Of a DNA stretch of 64,000 nt, positions 45,557 to 57,404 are shown one piece after another. The translations under genes and the position numbers were made by a program. This DNA comes from Maylandia zebra. Lineage: Eukaryota > Chordata > Actinopteri > Cichliformes > Cichlidae. The notes beneath the pieces are model-generated. The model was not told where the DNA came from. It made no database searches and worked only from the letters and a program-made list of their open reading frames with translations. The stretch spans positions 37,194,169-37,258,168 of the forward strand of contig NC_135175.1 of NCBI RefSeq assembly GCF_041146795.1. The letters are read 5' to 3'. Position 1 is the stretch's first letter. Each line of letters begins with the position of its first letter.

Positions 45557-48500
45557 CAGACAGAGCCTCCTCTCAACACTCCAGAGAACAGGGAGTACTT
45601 GGCTGAGATCATGTTTGAGACCTTCAACATACCTGGACTCTACATCGCAGTACAGGTGAGACGCGCTGATATCCTTAAACAGCTTCCAGGACATTCCAGA
45701 ATCCTGGGGAAGGTTCCAGGACCCTGTGGCGTAAAGTACGTCTCTCCATCAGGCGGTGCTGGCGTTGGCGGCGTCCTGGACATCCCGGCAGGTGGGACAG
45801 AGGACTCTGACCGGCATCGTCATTGACAGCGGAGACGGCGTCACACACGCCATCCCCGTGGTGAGAAACACACCCACCTGAAACAGAGGGGGCGGGGTTT
45901 GAGCCTCTCTGCTGACTGACCGGTCGGCTCATGTGTCACAGGCTGAGGGCTACGTGATTGGCAGCTGTATAAAACACATCCCCATAGCAGGGCGGGACAT
46001 CACCTTCTTCATCCAGCAGCTTCTTAGAGACCGAGAGGTGGGGATCCCACCGGAGCAGTCTCTGGAGACCGCCAAGGCCGTGAAGGTACCACAGTGATCC
46101 TCCACTGCTGTCCTCCTGTCTGTACTTCTGTGTACTTTAGTGTGTATTTGTGTGTACTTATGAGTGTAGGAGCGATACTGTTACATCTGTCCGGACATCG
46201 TGAAGGAGTTCACAAAGTATGACTCTGACCCAGGAAAGTGGATCAAACAGTACCGAGGAGTCAACGCCATCAGTAAGACCGCCTTCCACATTGACGTGGG
46301 CTACGAACGCTTCCTAGGCCCTGAGATCTTCTTCCACCCCGAGGTTACAACAAAGTCTTTTTTTATTTACATTTTGCTCCAATCTATTTTCATTCAGTCA
46401 ACAAAAATGAATAAAAGTAACAAATTAACTGAGCTTCATATAGTTTGAAAATGTAAAGGCTCAAGAACAGAACCCTGAGGAACCCCGCAGCTTCTCTGTT
46501 CTAATGCCTGCACATGCTGATAAAAACAAAAGAGCATAAATAATAATACCTGACATGTGAATGTGTGCTTTCCAGTTTGCTAATCCAGACTTCATGCAGC
46601 CTATCTCTGATGTCGTTGATGAGGTCATCCAGAGCTGTCCAATTGATGTGCGCAGACCGCTCTACAAGGTAATTCACAAGGATGTAATTGTTACAAACGC
46701 ACACGTGGTTGTTATATCTCTTCGCGTATTTGTGTAAAAACCACTGTGAGTTTTGGATGAGTTCTGATAAGTTACATCCATCCATCCATTTTCTTGACAA
46801 CTTATCCAGTTCAGGGTCGTTGGTGGGTGGGGGCGTGGAGCTGGAGCCCCTCCCAGCTAGTACCGCGGTACAACACACCCTGTACAAGTTCAGGGTCAAA
46901 GTCTGTGCACTGTGTGACTTATATTAAAGTATCTTCATCTGTGTTGCAGAAGCCACCAGCCGAGGTTCTCAGACTGTCGACCTCTTTGTGTCTCTGACAG
47001 TCAGAAGTGAAAGACGAGCTGTTTGTGATGCTTTGCAGGCAGCTGGAGCTGTTCATACCTAAACGTGTGTCGGGACGTGTTTCTGGAGCTAGCTTACAGC
47101 TAGCATTCGTAGTTCTAAAAACTCTTTGAGTAAGAGTGAAGACATCATTTTGTCTGAGACCTGCAGAGGGCAGTTCAAGGGTTTGGTTAGAATACGGGTC
47201 AGGTTTGGCACAGGCCGCTTTGCAGAACCTAAAAAAATGTATTAAAGTGAATTTCACATTAAAAGCATCACATAAATAACCAAACTAAAAGAAAAACAAA
47301 TGGAGAAGAACTTTAAACTGAAGAAGTGTATTTGTTGTGAATGACTGAGGCTGAGGGTTTGCTGAAGCTGTGTGAGTCTTCTGTGTCCAACAGAACATCG
47401 TGCTGTCTGGAGGTTCCACCATGTTCAGAGACTTTGGCCGGCGGCTGCAGAGGGACCTGAAGAGGGTGGTGGACGCTCGGCTGAAGCTGAGCGAAGAGCT
47501 GAGCGGAGGACGGATAAAGGTGAGCCTGACCAGCGAGTGCAGGCCGATCCAGACCTTTATGACCTGAACACATCTGGAAGAAGAGGTTTTTAACATTGGT
47601 CAGCTTCAGGTAAAGCTTTTCTTTGTTTGTGTGGAACTTTTCAGTCAAAAGGCTGAAACTGGTCCCCACTGAGCTCCTCCACAGTCCAGATCAGTGCTGG
47701 TCCCATGGTGGTCCCAGCTGGAATCACCTTCCTATTAATAGCAGAGGTGGGAATTAACAAAGTGCAAATACCTTGTACTTAAGTAGAATTTTCAGCTGAG
47801 TACTTTCTACTCCTTACATTTTCGAACAGGATCATGACTTTAGGTTTATCTGTAGTTTATACTCTGGGTTTAAAGTGGAGTGCAGGTTTCCGTATGTTTA
47901 GCATTTAGCTAGCCCTACTGAAGAGGAGCGAGCAAAACTTTTGTACTGTCAGGTAATTTGAAATGCAGCTAACAAACATCAGCAAACACACAAACTGTCT
48001 GTGTGCAGTTTATCTCACAGTGTGCTAAAGGTCCAGCTGCTTGTTTCACTGGGAGAGAAAAGACAGAGAGCTAAGTTCATTCAGAGATGGAGAAAGATAA
48101 GAAAGAAGGACAGGAGAGGAAGAAGAGAGCTTAGAGTTAAAGGGAAGGGTGCTCATTTAAAGCTCACATAGAAGTCCTCATGTTGTTAAACCTGCTGAGG
48201 CAGACTAACTGTGTTATTTAAAGGCTGCAGGTTAGTGCAGCATAAACAGGTGAGTTTGTACTGTGATGGCTTTAAAGTAAAGACCAGCGTGTGACTGCTG
48301 CACAGTGACTGTCTTATATAAAGATAGCATAAACTGTCAGTGTAGAGGATGAAATCAACCAGGACAACTCAGGAAACATCTGCTCACATCTGGTTGAATC
48401 CAGGTGTGTACATCCACAGAGAGCAGCAGATCAGCTGATCACAGCCTGCACACTAAGAACATCTACTGGAGCTCTCAGTAGAAATGATTGTGAGTTTGGT

Positions 48501-49467
48501 TCTTTTCCCCACACTGAGCCATGACAGCTGACTTTAGGTTCCCCACCTGCTGAATCCACTTCACCCTCTGACTGTGCTTGTGTTCCTGGTTAGAAACAAA
48601 GTCCTTCCCTCTACAACGGAGGCAACAGAAAAAATAAATATATTTTTATTTTCCCTCCTGCTCATCTTCTACTTACCTGACTCAAGCTGAGTACATTTAT
48701 TAGAATTAAAATTCAGGTTAAAATTATTACATTAATAAAAAATGTGGTAGAAATGTTCTTCAAGGAACTTTCTTCCTCTGAGTACGTTTCAGAGCCGTTA
48801 CTTTTCACTTTTATTTGAGTAAAGAATTTGAATCAGTACTTGAACTTACAGGAGTATTTTTTAACAGTAGGTTCTGTACTTGTACTTGTCTGTAGTTTTG
48901 CCACCTGTGATTAATAGTCACCAGATCCTGGTGCAGCTGATAACAGCACAGAGCAGAGTTAAGCTTTAATGTTACAGCCTTTACCTGGATGGCATTTAAC
49001 TGGATCACTGGTTTGTTCCCAGTTTCTTTGTGATGTGAATCATTTATATGCAGATGACGTGTTTTTGTGTGTTGGCAGCCGAAGCCGATGGAGGTTCAGG
49101 TCGTCTCACATCACATGCAGCGTTACGCCGTCTGGTTCGGAGGCTCTATGTTGGCGTCCACGGTAACCAAAAGTTTTGTGTTCTTCTACTTTCACACAAA
49201 GCATTTCCCTAAACAACATGTGGCTGGAGGAAATGAGCCTGCTCAGTAAACTCTTTCCTGACGAGTTTATGGTTTCAGGTCTTAGTGAATAAAATATGCA
49301 TTCAGTTTATAACTGATGGCCTGTCTGGAGAGACCAGGAACCTTTGTTGACACTGTGTGTTGTGTTTGCAGCCGGAGTTTTTCCAGGTGTGTCACTCGAA
49401 GAAGGACTACGACGAGATCGGGCCGAGCATCTGTCGACACAACCCCGTGTTTGGCATCATGTCCTGA
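37644..49467 (+). CDS. actr3b: Actin-related protein 3 (ARP3B-like), complete
   Basis: ARP3 is the actin-like subunit of the Arp2/3 complex, which nucleates branched actin. Twelve exons: 37644-37687, 41462-41517, 43126-43250, 43350-43460, 45560-45655, 45753-45860, 45942-46085, 46170-46343, 46576-46668, 47394-47519, 49079-49162 and 49372-49467. All have GT-AG borders and compatible phases; they sum to 1257 bases, 418 residues, exactly the family length. Start [15 protein letters not shown]; end [10 protein letters not shown]. The actin-fold phosphate loops ([25 protein letters not shown]) and the adenosine block ([14 protein letters not shown]) are intact. [13 protein letters not shown] and [20 protein letters not shown] favour ARP3B over ARP3. 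Introns 1, 2, 4 and 10 hold large repeats. Exon 5 follows a TG array directly. Several AATAAA words lie downstream (50701, 51077). Confidence 0.96.
37785..38255 (-). mobile_element. Rex1/CR1-like LINE, 3' part
   Basis: On the minus strand it contains the ORF end with [13 protein letters not shown] and a UTR ending in the cctttattagtcccacgcgt tail. The rest of the same LINE continues at 39167, after a nested hAT element. It lies in actr3b intron 1, antisense to it. Confidence 0.75.
38256..39158. mobile_element. hAT-type element nested in the LINE
   Basis: Ends TAGAGCAGGGCGATATGACC and ...GATATAGCCCAGCCCTA. Flanks gtccagag (38248-38255) and gttcagag (39159-39166) agree at 7 of 8 bases. The LINE sequence continues on both sides. 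No transposase was found. An inner piece at 38600-38860 has gcgcacaggattataagg, another common repeat. Confidence 0.8.
39167..40260 (-). mobile_element. Rex1/CR1-like LINE reverse transcriptase
   Basis: The minus strand reads [60 protein letters not shown], then [11 protein letters not shown] (the catalytic block, normally YADD) and [20 protein letters not shown]. Stops and a frame break separate the blocks. It is a dead copy in actr3b intron 1, interrupted by the hAT at 38256. Confidence 0.85.
40801..40885 (+). repeat. 32-bp tandem repeat, about 2.7 units
   Basis: Units start at 40801, 40833 and 40865, each gatcccagggtccaggg...ggtattagaact; the third lacks an 11-base part. Confidence 0.93.
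41715..42068 (-). mobile_element. Decayed LINE reverse transcriptase fragment
   Basis: Minus-strand frame with [20 protein letters not shown] and [16 protein letters not shown], the GVPQGSVLG and altered YADD blocks. Catalytic DD is mutated to VD. The following stretch 42069-42600 may be older LINE sequence, but no block is recognisable. Confidence 0.7.
42805..42999. mobile_element. MITE with ~29-bp terminal inverted repeats
   Basis: Left end CCATCCTAGTCTGACAAAAC; right end GTTTTTTCAGGTAGGATGG. The last bases of each end (CCATCCTA, CCTACCC) pair with the other. Located in actr3b intron 2. No clear target duplication. Confidence 0.6.
43461..44572. other. actr3b intron 4, unique-looking part
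   Basis: No motif or repeat boundaries recognised here; the intron's remaining 1 kb is the TG array. Confidence 0.4.
44573..45556 (+). repeat. actr3b: ~980-bp TG/TCTG/GCATG array in actr3b intron 4
   Basis: An almost pure run of TG with regular TCTG and GCATG variants. Blocks such as tctgtgtgcatgtgtgtgtg repeat many times, so it behaves like a minisatellite growing inside a microsatellite. It reaches to the cag acceptor of exon 5 without a normal pyrimidine tract. Confidence 0.97.
47742..48909. mobile_element. hAT-type element in actr3b intron 10
   Basis: Ends CAGAGGTGGGAATTAAC and ...GTAGTTTTGCCACCTGTG. Both flanks are attaatag (47734-47741, 48910-48917), a perfect 8-bp target duplication. 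Near both ends are GTACTTAAGTA and GTACTTGTACTTG words. No transposase frame. Confidence 0.9.
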
Positions 49468-50702
49468 TGACAGCGGCGAGCCCATCGGCCCGCTAACCTG
49501 TTAGCCTGCTAGCAACCAGCCACTCAGCCATTAGCCTGATAGTTTTTTGCCCTTCTCAGTTTTCACCTATGAAGCTGCTAACCTGTTAGCGGGCTAGCTC
49601 AGCATCATCAAGCACATGGAGAACGTGAAGCACAAAGGCAGTTAGAGAGCAAGACAAAGTTTGCAGTGGTTTTGTTTTGATAAATTTACTCCACAGAGAA
49701 AAAAACGTCTTCAAGCAACTTAAAGAAGTCCAGACGCTTTTCTTTGCAAGCTCCTTTGTCCACAGAGAAGAATTTTACCGAGAACAAGAGGAGCTGCAGG
49801 AGACCTGGTGTAGCTAGCCAACCTTCTTCCAACACGTAGCAGTGCTAATAGAGATCCTCCGAAGCTGAGGCTGTTGTCCCGACAGCAGATAGAGATAAAT
49901 ATGGCGCCTGCTCGCCTCTCATCCTCATTTCGGCCTCTTATCAAACACAAGCCGCCGCTCTGTGCTGAAGCTGGCGACGGTGGATTTAACAGGACAAGCC
50001 TCTGGATGTTTTCTGTCACTCGGCATTTATGTCAGCATGTTTGTGGCCCTGCTATAACGATCAGACTCACACTGAATCTCACTGACTTTTTGTCTCTAAA
50101 CTAGGAAAAGCTCTAAAATCCGTCTCTTCGTCTTTCGGACAGTGTCGTAGACAGACAGAAAATAATTTTCTTTGGTGGTGATGGTCTCATTTTCTCTCTA
50201 GCAGCACAATCAGGTGTAGTTTTGAGCGCTGCAGCCTGCAGAGGGCGCCAATGGTGTCAGGACAGCGACGCAGTGTGACGTCACAATCAAAGGGGACCTG
50301 TTCTGCTTTTTCTCGTTTTCTGGTACAAGAGTAAAGTCATAGTCTCTGATGTTGAGATGAAACACCACCCATGTGTCAGATAACGAGCTCATCACCACAC
50401 TGGCTTCCTGAAATTTCTGTTTGCTCCAGTCTCACAGTGATGGAGTGATGTTGGTCTGAACATCACTCTCTGGGTCTACGGCCCCAAGATCCCCCCAAAA
50501 ACCACCAGACAGAATACAAAGGGAGAGTAAATCTATTCATGTTAACATATAAAGGGTATTTTGTGACTTTAGATATAAGAGACATGACTGTGGCTCAGCA
50601 TGAGCATTTATTTTTTGGATTAGCGTGAGCCGGGAAGAGGCTCCAAATGATTCTGGGTCATGGATTTAGTTTTTAATGTGGTCAGGCTCTATATTTGTAA
50701 AA

Positions 50703-50733
<31 letters not shown>

Positions 50734-51580
50734 TATAAACTTTGCATTAATAAATATTTATATTGACTGAGAGAGCAAGAATCAGACCGATCAAAGATCA
50801 GGTCCAAACAACCTGTAGCATGTGTTCAGGTGCAGTCATGTGATGGGCACGTCTTCCAGAAGTCATTGTTAGGTGAGACGCTCAGTTTGGAGATTTGCTT
50901 CCACAACACGTTTTCTCTTACAGCGCAGGGATGAAAGCAGATAAAATCCACGTTATGCCAATGAGTATTTCTTAAACGAGATGAAGCCTCATTTGCATAT
51001 TTAAAAATCAACCTCCAAACAGTTCATGTCTATAATTAGTCAGTTTCACGATATTATCTGTACATACTGGTTTGCAATAAACATGTATGAAGTTCTGCAG
51101 ATCATATCTTTGCTTTCTCCATGTCAGTTCTTTTCTTGCACCACAAATATTGTCCTTACCTCCAGCACAGCCATCTGGCAGTGACCCTCCGACCTCTGCC
51201 ATAATCCTCAGATGGACCTGGGCCTGCTCATTTAAGCCACACCCACTTCCATCAGTGTTTTCTTTTTTTATCACGAGGTTGGCTGACTGGTTCACTGTGC
51301 ATACCGATAGTGAACCTTACGTTGCTGCTTTCACTTTACTTGAATGTTCAAACTTTTGCATTTGATCCAGTGACTTGGGCTCCTCTAGGGCTGGAGTAAC
51401 CTGTGAGAGCTAGTGATGCTGTTCTACTGCAGATGAATCACCTGAATGAGGAGGTGCGCTCCCCTGTGTTTCATGTTCAGTTACTCTGAATCTCCTCTTC
51501 ACCTCACTCTTATACCTGTTCACCCTGTGTCCCTCCTCTCTAACTCCACTCAGTGTGACATCACCAGCCACCCTCTCTAT
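49468..51580 (+). other. actr3b 3' UTR and downstream flank
   Basis: The first part contains several TTAGC/CTAGC words (ttagcctgctagcaacc; gttagcgggctagc). (AATA)n at 50698-50730 supplies one possible polyadenylation signal, and AATAAA at 51077 another. 50820-51300 has open frames on the minus strand without a known motif. No gene called. Confidence 0.5.
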
Positions 51581-51905
51581 TCAATTCAATTAAATTTTAT
51601 TTATATAGCGCCAAATCACAACATAAGTCGCCTCAAGGCGCTTCATAGATACAGAGAAAAACCCAACAATCATATGACCCCCTATGAGCAAGCACTTTGG
51701 CAACAGTGGGAAGGAAAAACTCCCTTTTAACAGGAAGAAACCTCCGGCAGAACCAGGCTCAGGGAGGGGCGGGGCCATCTGCTGCGACCGGTTGGGGTGA
51801 GAGAAGGAAGACAGGATAAAGACATGCTGTGGAAGAGAGACAGAGGTTAATAACAGATATGATTCAATGCAGAGAGGTCTATTAATACATAGTGAGTGAG
51901 AAAGG
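51581..51905 (-). mobile_element. L2/Maui-like LINE 3' end, copy C
   Basis: Starts with attcaattaaattttatttatatagcgcc, the reverse complement of the copy A tail, and contains the reversed CTGTTAAAAGGGAG and TCCTGTCTTCCTTCTCTC stretches. Confidence 0.85.
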
Positions 51906-51944
51906 TGACTCTCTGAGTCTGCGTCTGTATCTGTCTGTCTATGG

Positions 51945-52443
51945 TGTCACCCCATCTGTTTGTGAATCTGTCTGTTTAGTTCAATGTCTTGTCTGGTTCC
52001 ATGTGTCTGAGTTTCCTGTTTTATTGTGAAGGTCCGTGTCGTATGTGAGTGTGATCAGTTTACGTTTCCCCTGTCCCGTCAGCCCAGATTCCTCCCAGCT
52101 GTGTTGCCCTCCTGTCTCTCATCCCCTGATTACTGGTGTGTGTATTTAAGCCCTGTGTGTTCTCCTGCCTGTTGCCGGTTTGTCTGTGTAACGCCGTGTC
52201 AGTCTGTTACCCTGTGTTCCACGGTGTCCTGGTCCTCGTCTCTCTGCTTCTCATCCCGTTGTCGTATGCTCCCAGGTCTGTTATTTTTAGTCCTCCCAGT
52301 TTAGGTGTCTTTAGTTATTTGTTATGCCCCACTGTTTGTTTGCCACTACACCTCTGTAAATAAAACCACCGGTATCTCATCCACTGCCTGCATCTTGGGT
52401 CCTTCTTCCAACTCCACACGGCTTGCCATCGGCAGCCATGACA
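51945..52443 (+). mobile_element. Probable solo LTR
   Basis: TGTCACCCCATC to CATGACA, with a promoter-like TATTTAAGCCCTGTG (52143), a GTAAATAAAACC polyadenylation motif and CTGCATCTTGGGTCC near the end. The layout parallels the better-supported LTR at 55802. No exact target duplication was seen. Confidence 0.55.
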
Positions 52444-52642
52444 GAAGGTCCAGATCATCTCTCAGGTCTTTACTGGAGTTTTACCTCTGGTACTCAGACA
52501 GAGTTCATCAGTGTAGATAGTTCTGAGAGTCTTCTTTTGTTGTCTTCCTGCTGCTTCTTCTTTTAAAACTCAAACATTTATTGGAGCTGAACAGGTGTGT
52601 TACAAAGCCAAACCACCAGACACAGTGACAGGAAACTCATCT

Positions 52643-52648
52643 TTTATT
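52643..52648 (-). terminator. Polyadenylation signal of PYD-CARD copy 2
   Basis: AATAAA on the minus strand, 571 bases past the stop, in the same place as in copy 1. Confidence 0.65.
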
Positions 52649-53218
52649 TTCACGTTGATCAGAGTTACAGAAAGAAACATGAAACTCTGACCCTCTGCTC
52701 TCTGACACGTTTGACTTCAACAACATGAAAACAGCCAAAATCCTCATTAATCTGTTGGACTTTTATTCTAATCAGCTCTAAAATGTTTCCATAAAATCTA
52801 ATAAACTTCTCGTTAACATCAGTGTCCGATGAAAATTCTACAAATAAAGTCATTTTCCTGATTGTTTTGTTCTCAGACTGGAAGTCAGAGATCTTGGTTT
52901 CCATCCATCCTGAAGGTTTTCACAGAGCCGACTGTTCAGGTTTGACTCAAAGCCTTGTTTCTGGGACACTTTAGTCCTGAAACCTGCTGAAACTCTGACA
53001 TGTTCTGCTGTTTGAACATCTTTGTTTGTATAAAGACGCATAGAAAATCGTCTCTGTGAAAATCTTTGATGTGAAAACCAAACCAAATAGACGAGCCTCG
53101 CGCTCGTGTTTCTGTAAGTGGATTGGAGGATTGAACATTGAACTGTATCAGCTGCTTCTGGGTGTTACAGATGATTCCTAATTTGCTCTCCTGTGAGTGC
53201 TGAACATCTGGCAGTGCG

Positions 53219-54093
53219 TCACATCAGCTGCAGCTCCCGTGAAAGGCACGGATCCACCTCACAGAGAGCGGCGATCAGAGCCGAGCTGCCCTGGGATCCT
53301 TTTCTGCGCACCACGTCGATCACCTGTCGGGCTTTATCCGCCCTGCTCCTCACTCCGCCTAAATCCATTTCATCATCGATGATGACGCGGCGCTCCAGGA
53401 GTTTATCCAGCAGCTTCCTCAGGACGGGTTCGGACACTCTGTCGATAAACTGAGAGCGAACGGCCGCCAACTTCTCCTCTGCCGAGGAGTCGGCGGCGGT
53501 CTTTGGCAGATCGGGACCTGGAAGACCTGTGAGAGAGAGGAGGACGGATTAATGCCGAGGTCAGAGTGAGGCCGAAGACCTCCGACCACGGGAGCCTCAG
53601 AGTTCCTGAGAACATCCAATCCAGCAGCTCCGACTCGGGCGGCTCCTTCCATCAGCTGTTTGCTCTGAATGCACCTTAAAAGGGAGAGAGACACTCTGCA
53701 CACACTTCCTGTTTGCACGTCCTGTCACAGCGTGACGCTGCTCTGACCCTGATGATGTCACCTGAATGTCAAATGCTCAAACAGGTTAAAGGAAGTGCAC
53801 GCCTGCCCACAGCCTCACTGACCTGCAGGTTGACCCATGACCTTTCGCAGCTTCTTCACCAGGTCGTTCCTGTTGATCTTCTTAAAGATGCTCTCCATCA
53901 CCTGCACGGCTCCGTCCATGTCATACTTCTGCACCATCAGATCCACGGCGTCGCACCGCTCCGCCGTCGACAGCCGGGTCACTTTGATGGGCTCGATGTC
54001 TCTAAACCGCTCGTTCTTCAGGTTCCACTTGAAGGTCTTGAATTCCTCATCTGTTATGTCTTCCAGGATGTTGACGAGGTCCGGCTCCGTCAT
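53219..54093 (-). CDS. PYD-CARD adaptor protein, copy 2
   Basis: Exons 54093-53823 and 53526-53219, 192 residues, same splice sites as copy 1. The pyrin domain (1-88) is unchanged. In the CARD, residue 136 is Arg here and Leu in copy 1 (GAGCGC versus GAGCTC context); I saw no other protein difference. Both copies keep their promoters region, intron, stop and polyadenylation signal, so both may be expressed. Role and uncertainty as for copy 1: probable inflammasome-type adaptor joining a PYD partner to a CARD partner. Confidence 0.87.
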
Positions 54094-55212
54094 CTCGGCT
54101 TCCTGCTAGCATCAGAAAACACTGTGATCAGACTCTGATGCATCATGGGTAATGAGCGCACGCGGGTGTAAAGCGATGACGCAGATCCAGCTTTACACTG
54201 TGAGAGCGCCGACGTGAAACACAGTCAGTGTTAGCAAACATCTCCAGTAATAAATCAGTGCACCACAAACACATGGACGACTATGACAGAGGCACAGAAA
54301 GAGGCGGGGTTTAGTTCAGGAAGGAGGCGTGACCTGGAAGTATCTGCCCTCATCAGCGCTGTCTGAATTCTCCACATGTTATGGACTAAAGGCACTTCAG
54401 TGCTTCCTTTACTTCCTTTAGCAGAGGACACACTGGAGCATCCTTTGTGAAAGGGGAGGAGCAAAAGGCTTCCCCAAACGAACACAAATATTCAAGCATG
54501 ACCTCTATGAACTCTGCAATAAAAACTACTTCCTGTTGCTGCACGAACAACATGGGTTCATACAGAGTCTGTATGATGTGTATGTGATGGTAACGTGTTC
54601 TGTGTGGTCAGTTTGCATTAATGTTCTTTAAACTGGTCAGGATCATCACCCAGTTCGGCTGTGGGTCAGCTGGGATACAGGATGGATGGAAGGAACTTTA
54701 AATCCCGTCCACGGCCGTCAGTCCCAAACTCACAGAGATCTTCAAAAAGCAGACGCCAGCAAGGCGGAGCCTAAAGGTGCCTCAACTCGCACACGACTTA
54801 TCTTTCACAGGCTGTTCTCGTTTACTCGGCCTGCACAAAACAAACAAAACGCAGAAGCAGTGGACACCCCCGACACCAATCAGGAGTCGGGAATGTCAGC
54901 ATGCCCCGCCCTCAGCTGTTTCCTGCCACTGCAGCTCAAACTGGTTTGAACCTGATCTCAGATTAAAGATGGTGCGATCACACACAGCTGGCTGATGATG
55001 AAGTGTGAAAGAAGGAGCAAACCCTGCAGATGTTCTCAGCAGGTTTACAAAGATGGCCTCCAGCTGCTTTTAATCGACACCAGCGAGAGCAGACGTCAGG
55101 CTCGCAGGAAGGAAACCTTCTGTGGCGCTCGCCCTTAACGGCCAAGCCAGAATCTCCCAGGCGACCCTGAAGCTGACGAGGAGCTTCAGGTAGAAACGGC
55201 AGACACACTCAC

Positions 55213-55291
55213 CTTTCAGCTCGGAGCGATGACAGAGATAGGAGCGCTTCCACTCGCCGGTGCCTGTCAGACGGGCTTCAGGGCTGCTGCT
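55213..55291 (-). other. Possible exon in duplication arm 2, unidentified
   Basis: Counterpart of 15246-15324. It encodes SSPEARLTGTGEWKRSY then LCHRSELK between an ag site and a gtgagt donor. The two copies differ by four bases in 79, mostly changing amino acids, while the rest of the arms is nearly identical. Confidence 0.35.
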
Positions 55292-55293
55292 CT

Positions 55294-55796
55294 GCCAGTT
55301 GTGAGGCGCTGCTCAGACTGACTAATGTCAGAGGTTTGGCTTCTTCTTTCATGCTTCCTGTGTTAGTGCGACACAGGAAGAAGACATCTGCTCACCATCA
55401 ACCTCTCTCACATCTGTCTACATCAGGGAAATGCAAAACACAAAGAAAAGAATGGACCTCGTAAAGACACCAGTGTGGCCCGCTGAACATCTTTGGAAAA
55501 TGCATGTGATGACATCGATATGTGAGTTTTGACTGTATCGCACAGCTTTTAGTTTTCCTCACAGATTACCCCCCCCCCACCAGCGCTCACATTAACTGTG
55601 ATCCACACTAACACGAAGGGCGGCCTCACTGGTTCAGCCCAATGGAGGTGGAAGTGGGCTGTATGTGGGTTAGTGAGGTTTGCACACGTGTCACTGACCT
55701 GCTTACTTTTCAGGTGCAGCGAGGTCAGCCACTAAACCTGAGCGAAAGCAAACATTTGAGCTGCTGAAAGAAAAAAAACAACTTACAAATTAAAAT
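55294..55796. other. Intergenic, no gene recognised
   Basis: A C10 run is at 55568-55577. Nothing else recognised. Confidence 0.45.
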
Positions 55797-55801
55797 ATCT
55801 G

Positions 55802-56449
55802 TGTCACAGGCTGGGTCTCTGACCCAGCGCTCTGAGTTCATTTTGTATTTGTCTCATTTTAGATATGTGATTAGTTTGTGTCATTCCTATTTAGCTTTAG
55901 TTAAGGAAAGGCAGTTATTATTTATTGTTTCCTTGGTTTCTATTTTTGAGTTCTTGTATCGTTCATCACGTGTTAGGTCTGTTAAGCTTGTGTTGTCATG
56001 TCTAGTTTCAGTGTTTCCTGTTTTATTTTGAAGGAGTCGTGTGTTCTTTGTTCATTGTATTTAGTTTCACTTCCCCTGTCCTGTCATTAGGTTCATGTCA
56101 GTCAGCTGTTCCTCCATGTGTTCCCACTTCCCCTAATCACCTCCTGTGTATTTAAGTCCTGTGTTTTCAATGTGTCATTGTCAGATCGTCTGCTTTGTTT
56201 GCAAGCCAAGAAGTTGCGTCAAGTTTCCTCATGTCAAGTCCATGTTCCTGTTGTAGGTTTTTAAGTTAATTTAGCTCACCCAGTTTAGTTTATTGTTAGC
56301 CTTGCATTTTGCCTTTTGTTTACAGTTATTTTGCCAGCCTCAATAAATAGCTCGTTTTCTGTTATTCAAGTCATGTTTCACATTTTGTTTCCGTCTGCAT
56401 TTGGGTCCACCCTTCACTCTACACACAGTCAGCCCTGCTGATTGTGACA
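55802..56449 (+). mobile_element. Solo LTR with 5-bp target duplication
   Basis: Starts TGTCACAGGCTGGG and ends CTGATTGTGACA. Both flanks are ATCTG (55797-55801, 56450-56454). It has TGTATTTAAGTCCTGTG as TATA region and CCTCAATAAATAGC as polyadenylation motif. Ends and duplication length fit a Ty3/Gypsy LTR left after recombination of a full element. Confidence 0.88.
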
Positions 56450-56483
56450 ATCTGAAAAGAAATAATTTCTATTTTCAGTTTCA

Positions 56484-56670
56484 GTTTTATTTATACAGGA
56501 CTAAATCACAACAACGGTCACCTCAAGGTGCTTTATACTGTAATGTAGACCCTACAATGATACATACAGAGAAAAACCCAACAATCAAATGACCCCCTAT
56601 GAGCAGCACTTTTGCGACAGTGGGAAGGAAAAACTCCCTTTTAACAGGAAGAAACCTCTGGCAGAACTTA
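56484..56670 (-). mobile_element. L2/Maui-like LINE 3' end, copy D
   Basis: Reverse complement of copy A words (ctaaatcacaac, gagaaaaacccaacaatc, cagtgggaaggaaaaactcc, ggaagaaacctctgg). Truncated inside the element. Confidence 0.8.
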
Positions 56671-56977
56671 AACAAAGCAAATACAAAACATTTGAAGGTG
56701 TTTTCAGGAACAGCAGCCTCATAGGGGCCGCTGTGAGGAAACGCCCTGACAAACACGGCGATGTTTGAAACGACTGACGCTGACAGGAAACGGTGCAAAA
56801 GCTGAAACGAACCCACCAATGAACTGAAAGACTGTGGAGAGCCTTGGCCCAGCAGCCTCCATGCTGCTGCTTTCAAATGTCTCTCTGAGGACTTTAGCTT
56901 CAAGTTTCGTGGATTTCACAACCTGAAACACAGTCCGTCTCTGAGTGCTCACTCAGAGACAACATCTTTCACGTGGA

Positions 56978-57115
56978 ACAGTGGAACGCATTTCACAAAC
57001 GGATTTTGTTACACGGGCATTTTGTCGTACTACAGGCAAAATATTGCCATTAAGTGCCTTTGTAACTTGAATTTTTCATTAAATGCGGTCTTCATAAGCC
57101 GGGGTTCCACTGTAC
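56978..57115. mobile_element. Possible Tigger/pogo-like MITE
   Basis: Left end CAGTGGAACGCATTTCAC and right end AAGCCGGGGTTCCACTG form a partial inverted repeat with the CAGTGGAAC start typical of Tigger elements. TA target sites are not clear on the left. Confidence 0.4.
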
Positions 57116-57404
57116 TGGTGATGGGTCGGTCGCAAACGAAATGGCTCTTAGAGCCGACACTTTGAAGTGAATGATGTGAGCCGGATCCTTATAGAGATTG
57201 ACGGACCACGTGACTTTCGCACATTGCTTTGTGGGTACCCGTGGCAACAAAATCAAAACACTGCATCAAGCGCTAGTATTTCCAGCACCGGTAATCATTA
57301 ATTCTGCGGTTTTAATCCCTACTTGCATTTTATTTGCCCCAAAAACAGTTCTGTACAAAACGATGGAGAACACGGCAGGTCTGTACAAAGACAGACGTAA
57401 ATGG

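Larger units (their letters stand above)
52617..55293 (-). repeat. Inverted duplication, arm 2 (2.68 kb)
   Basis: Reverse complement of 15244-17901. It is ~20 bases longer because of an extra cttcagggtcgcctgggaga-like piece near 55150-55175. It carries PYD-CARD copy 2. Confidence 0.95.

Noticed and set aside
44522-45826. Very long open frames (343-425 codons) on both strands
   Set aside because: They are the TG/CA array read in different frames (CVCVC and HTHTH peptides); such repeats have no stops.
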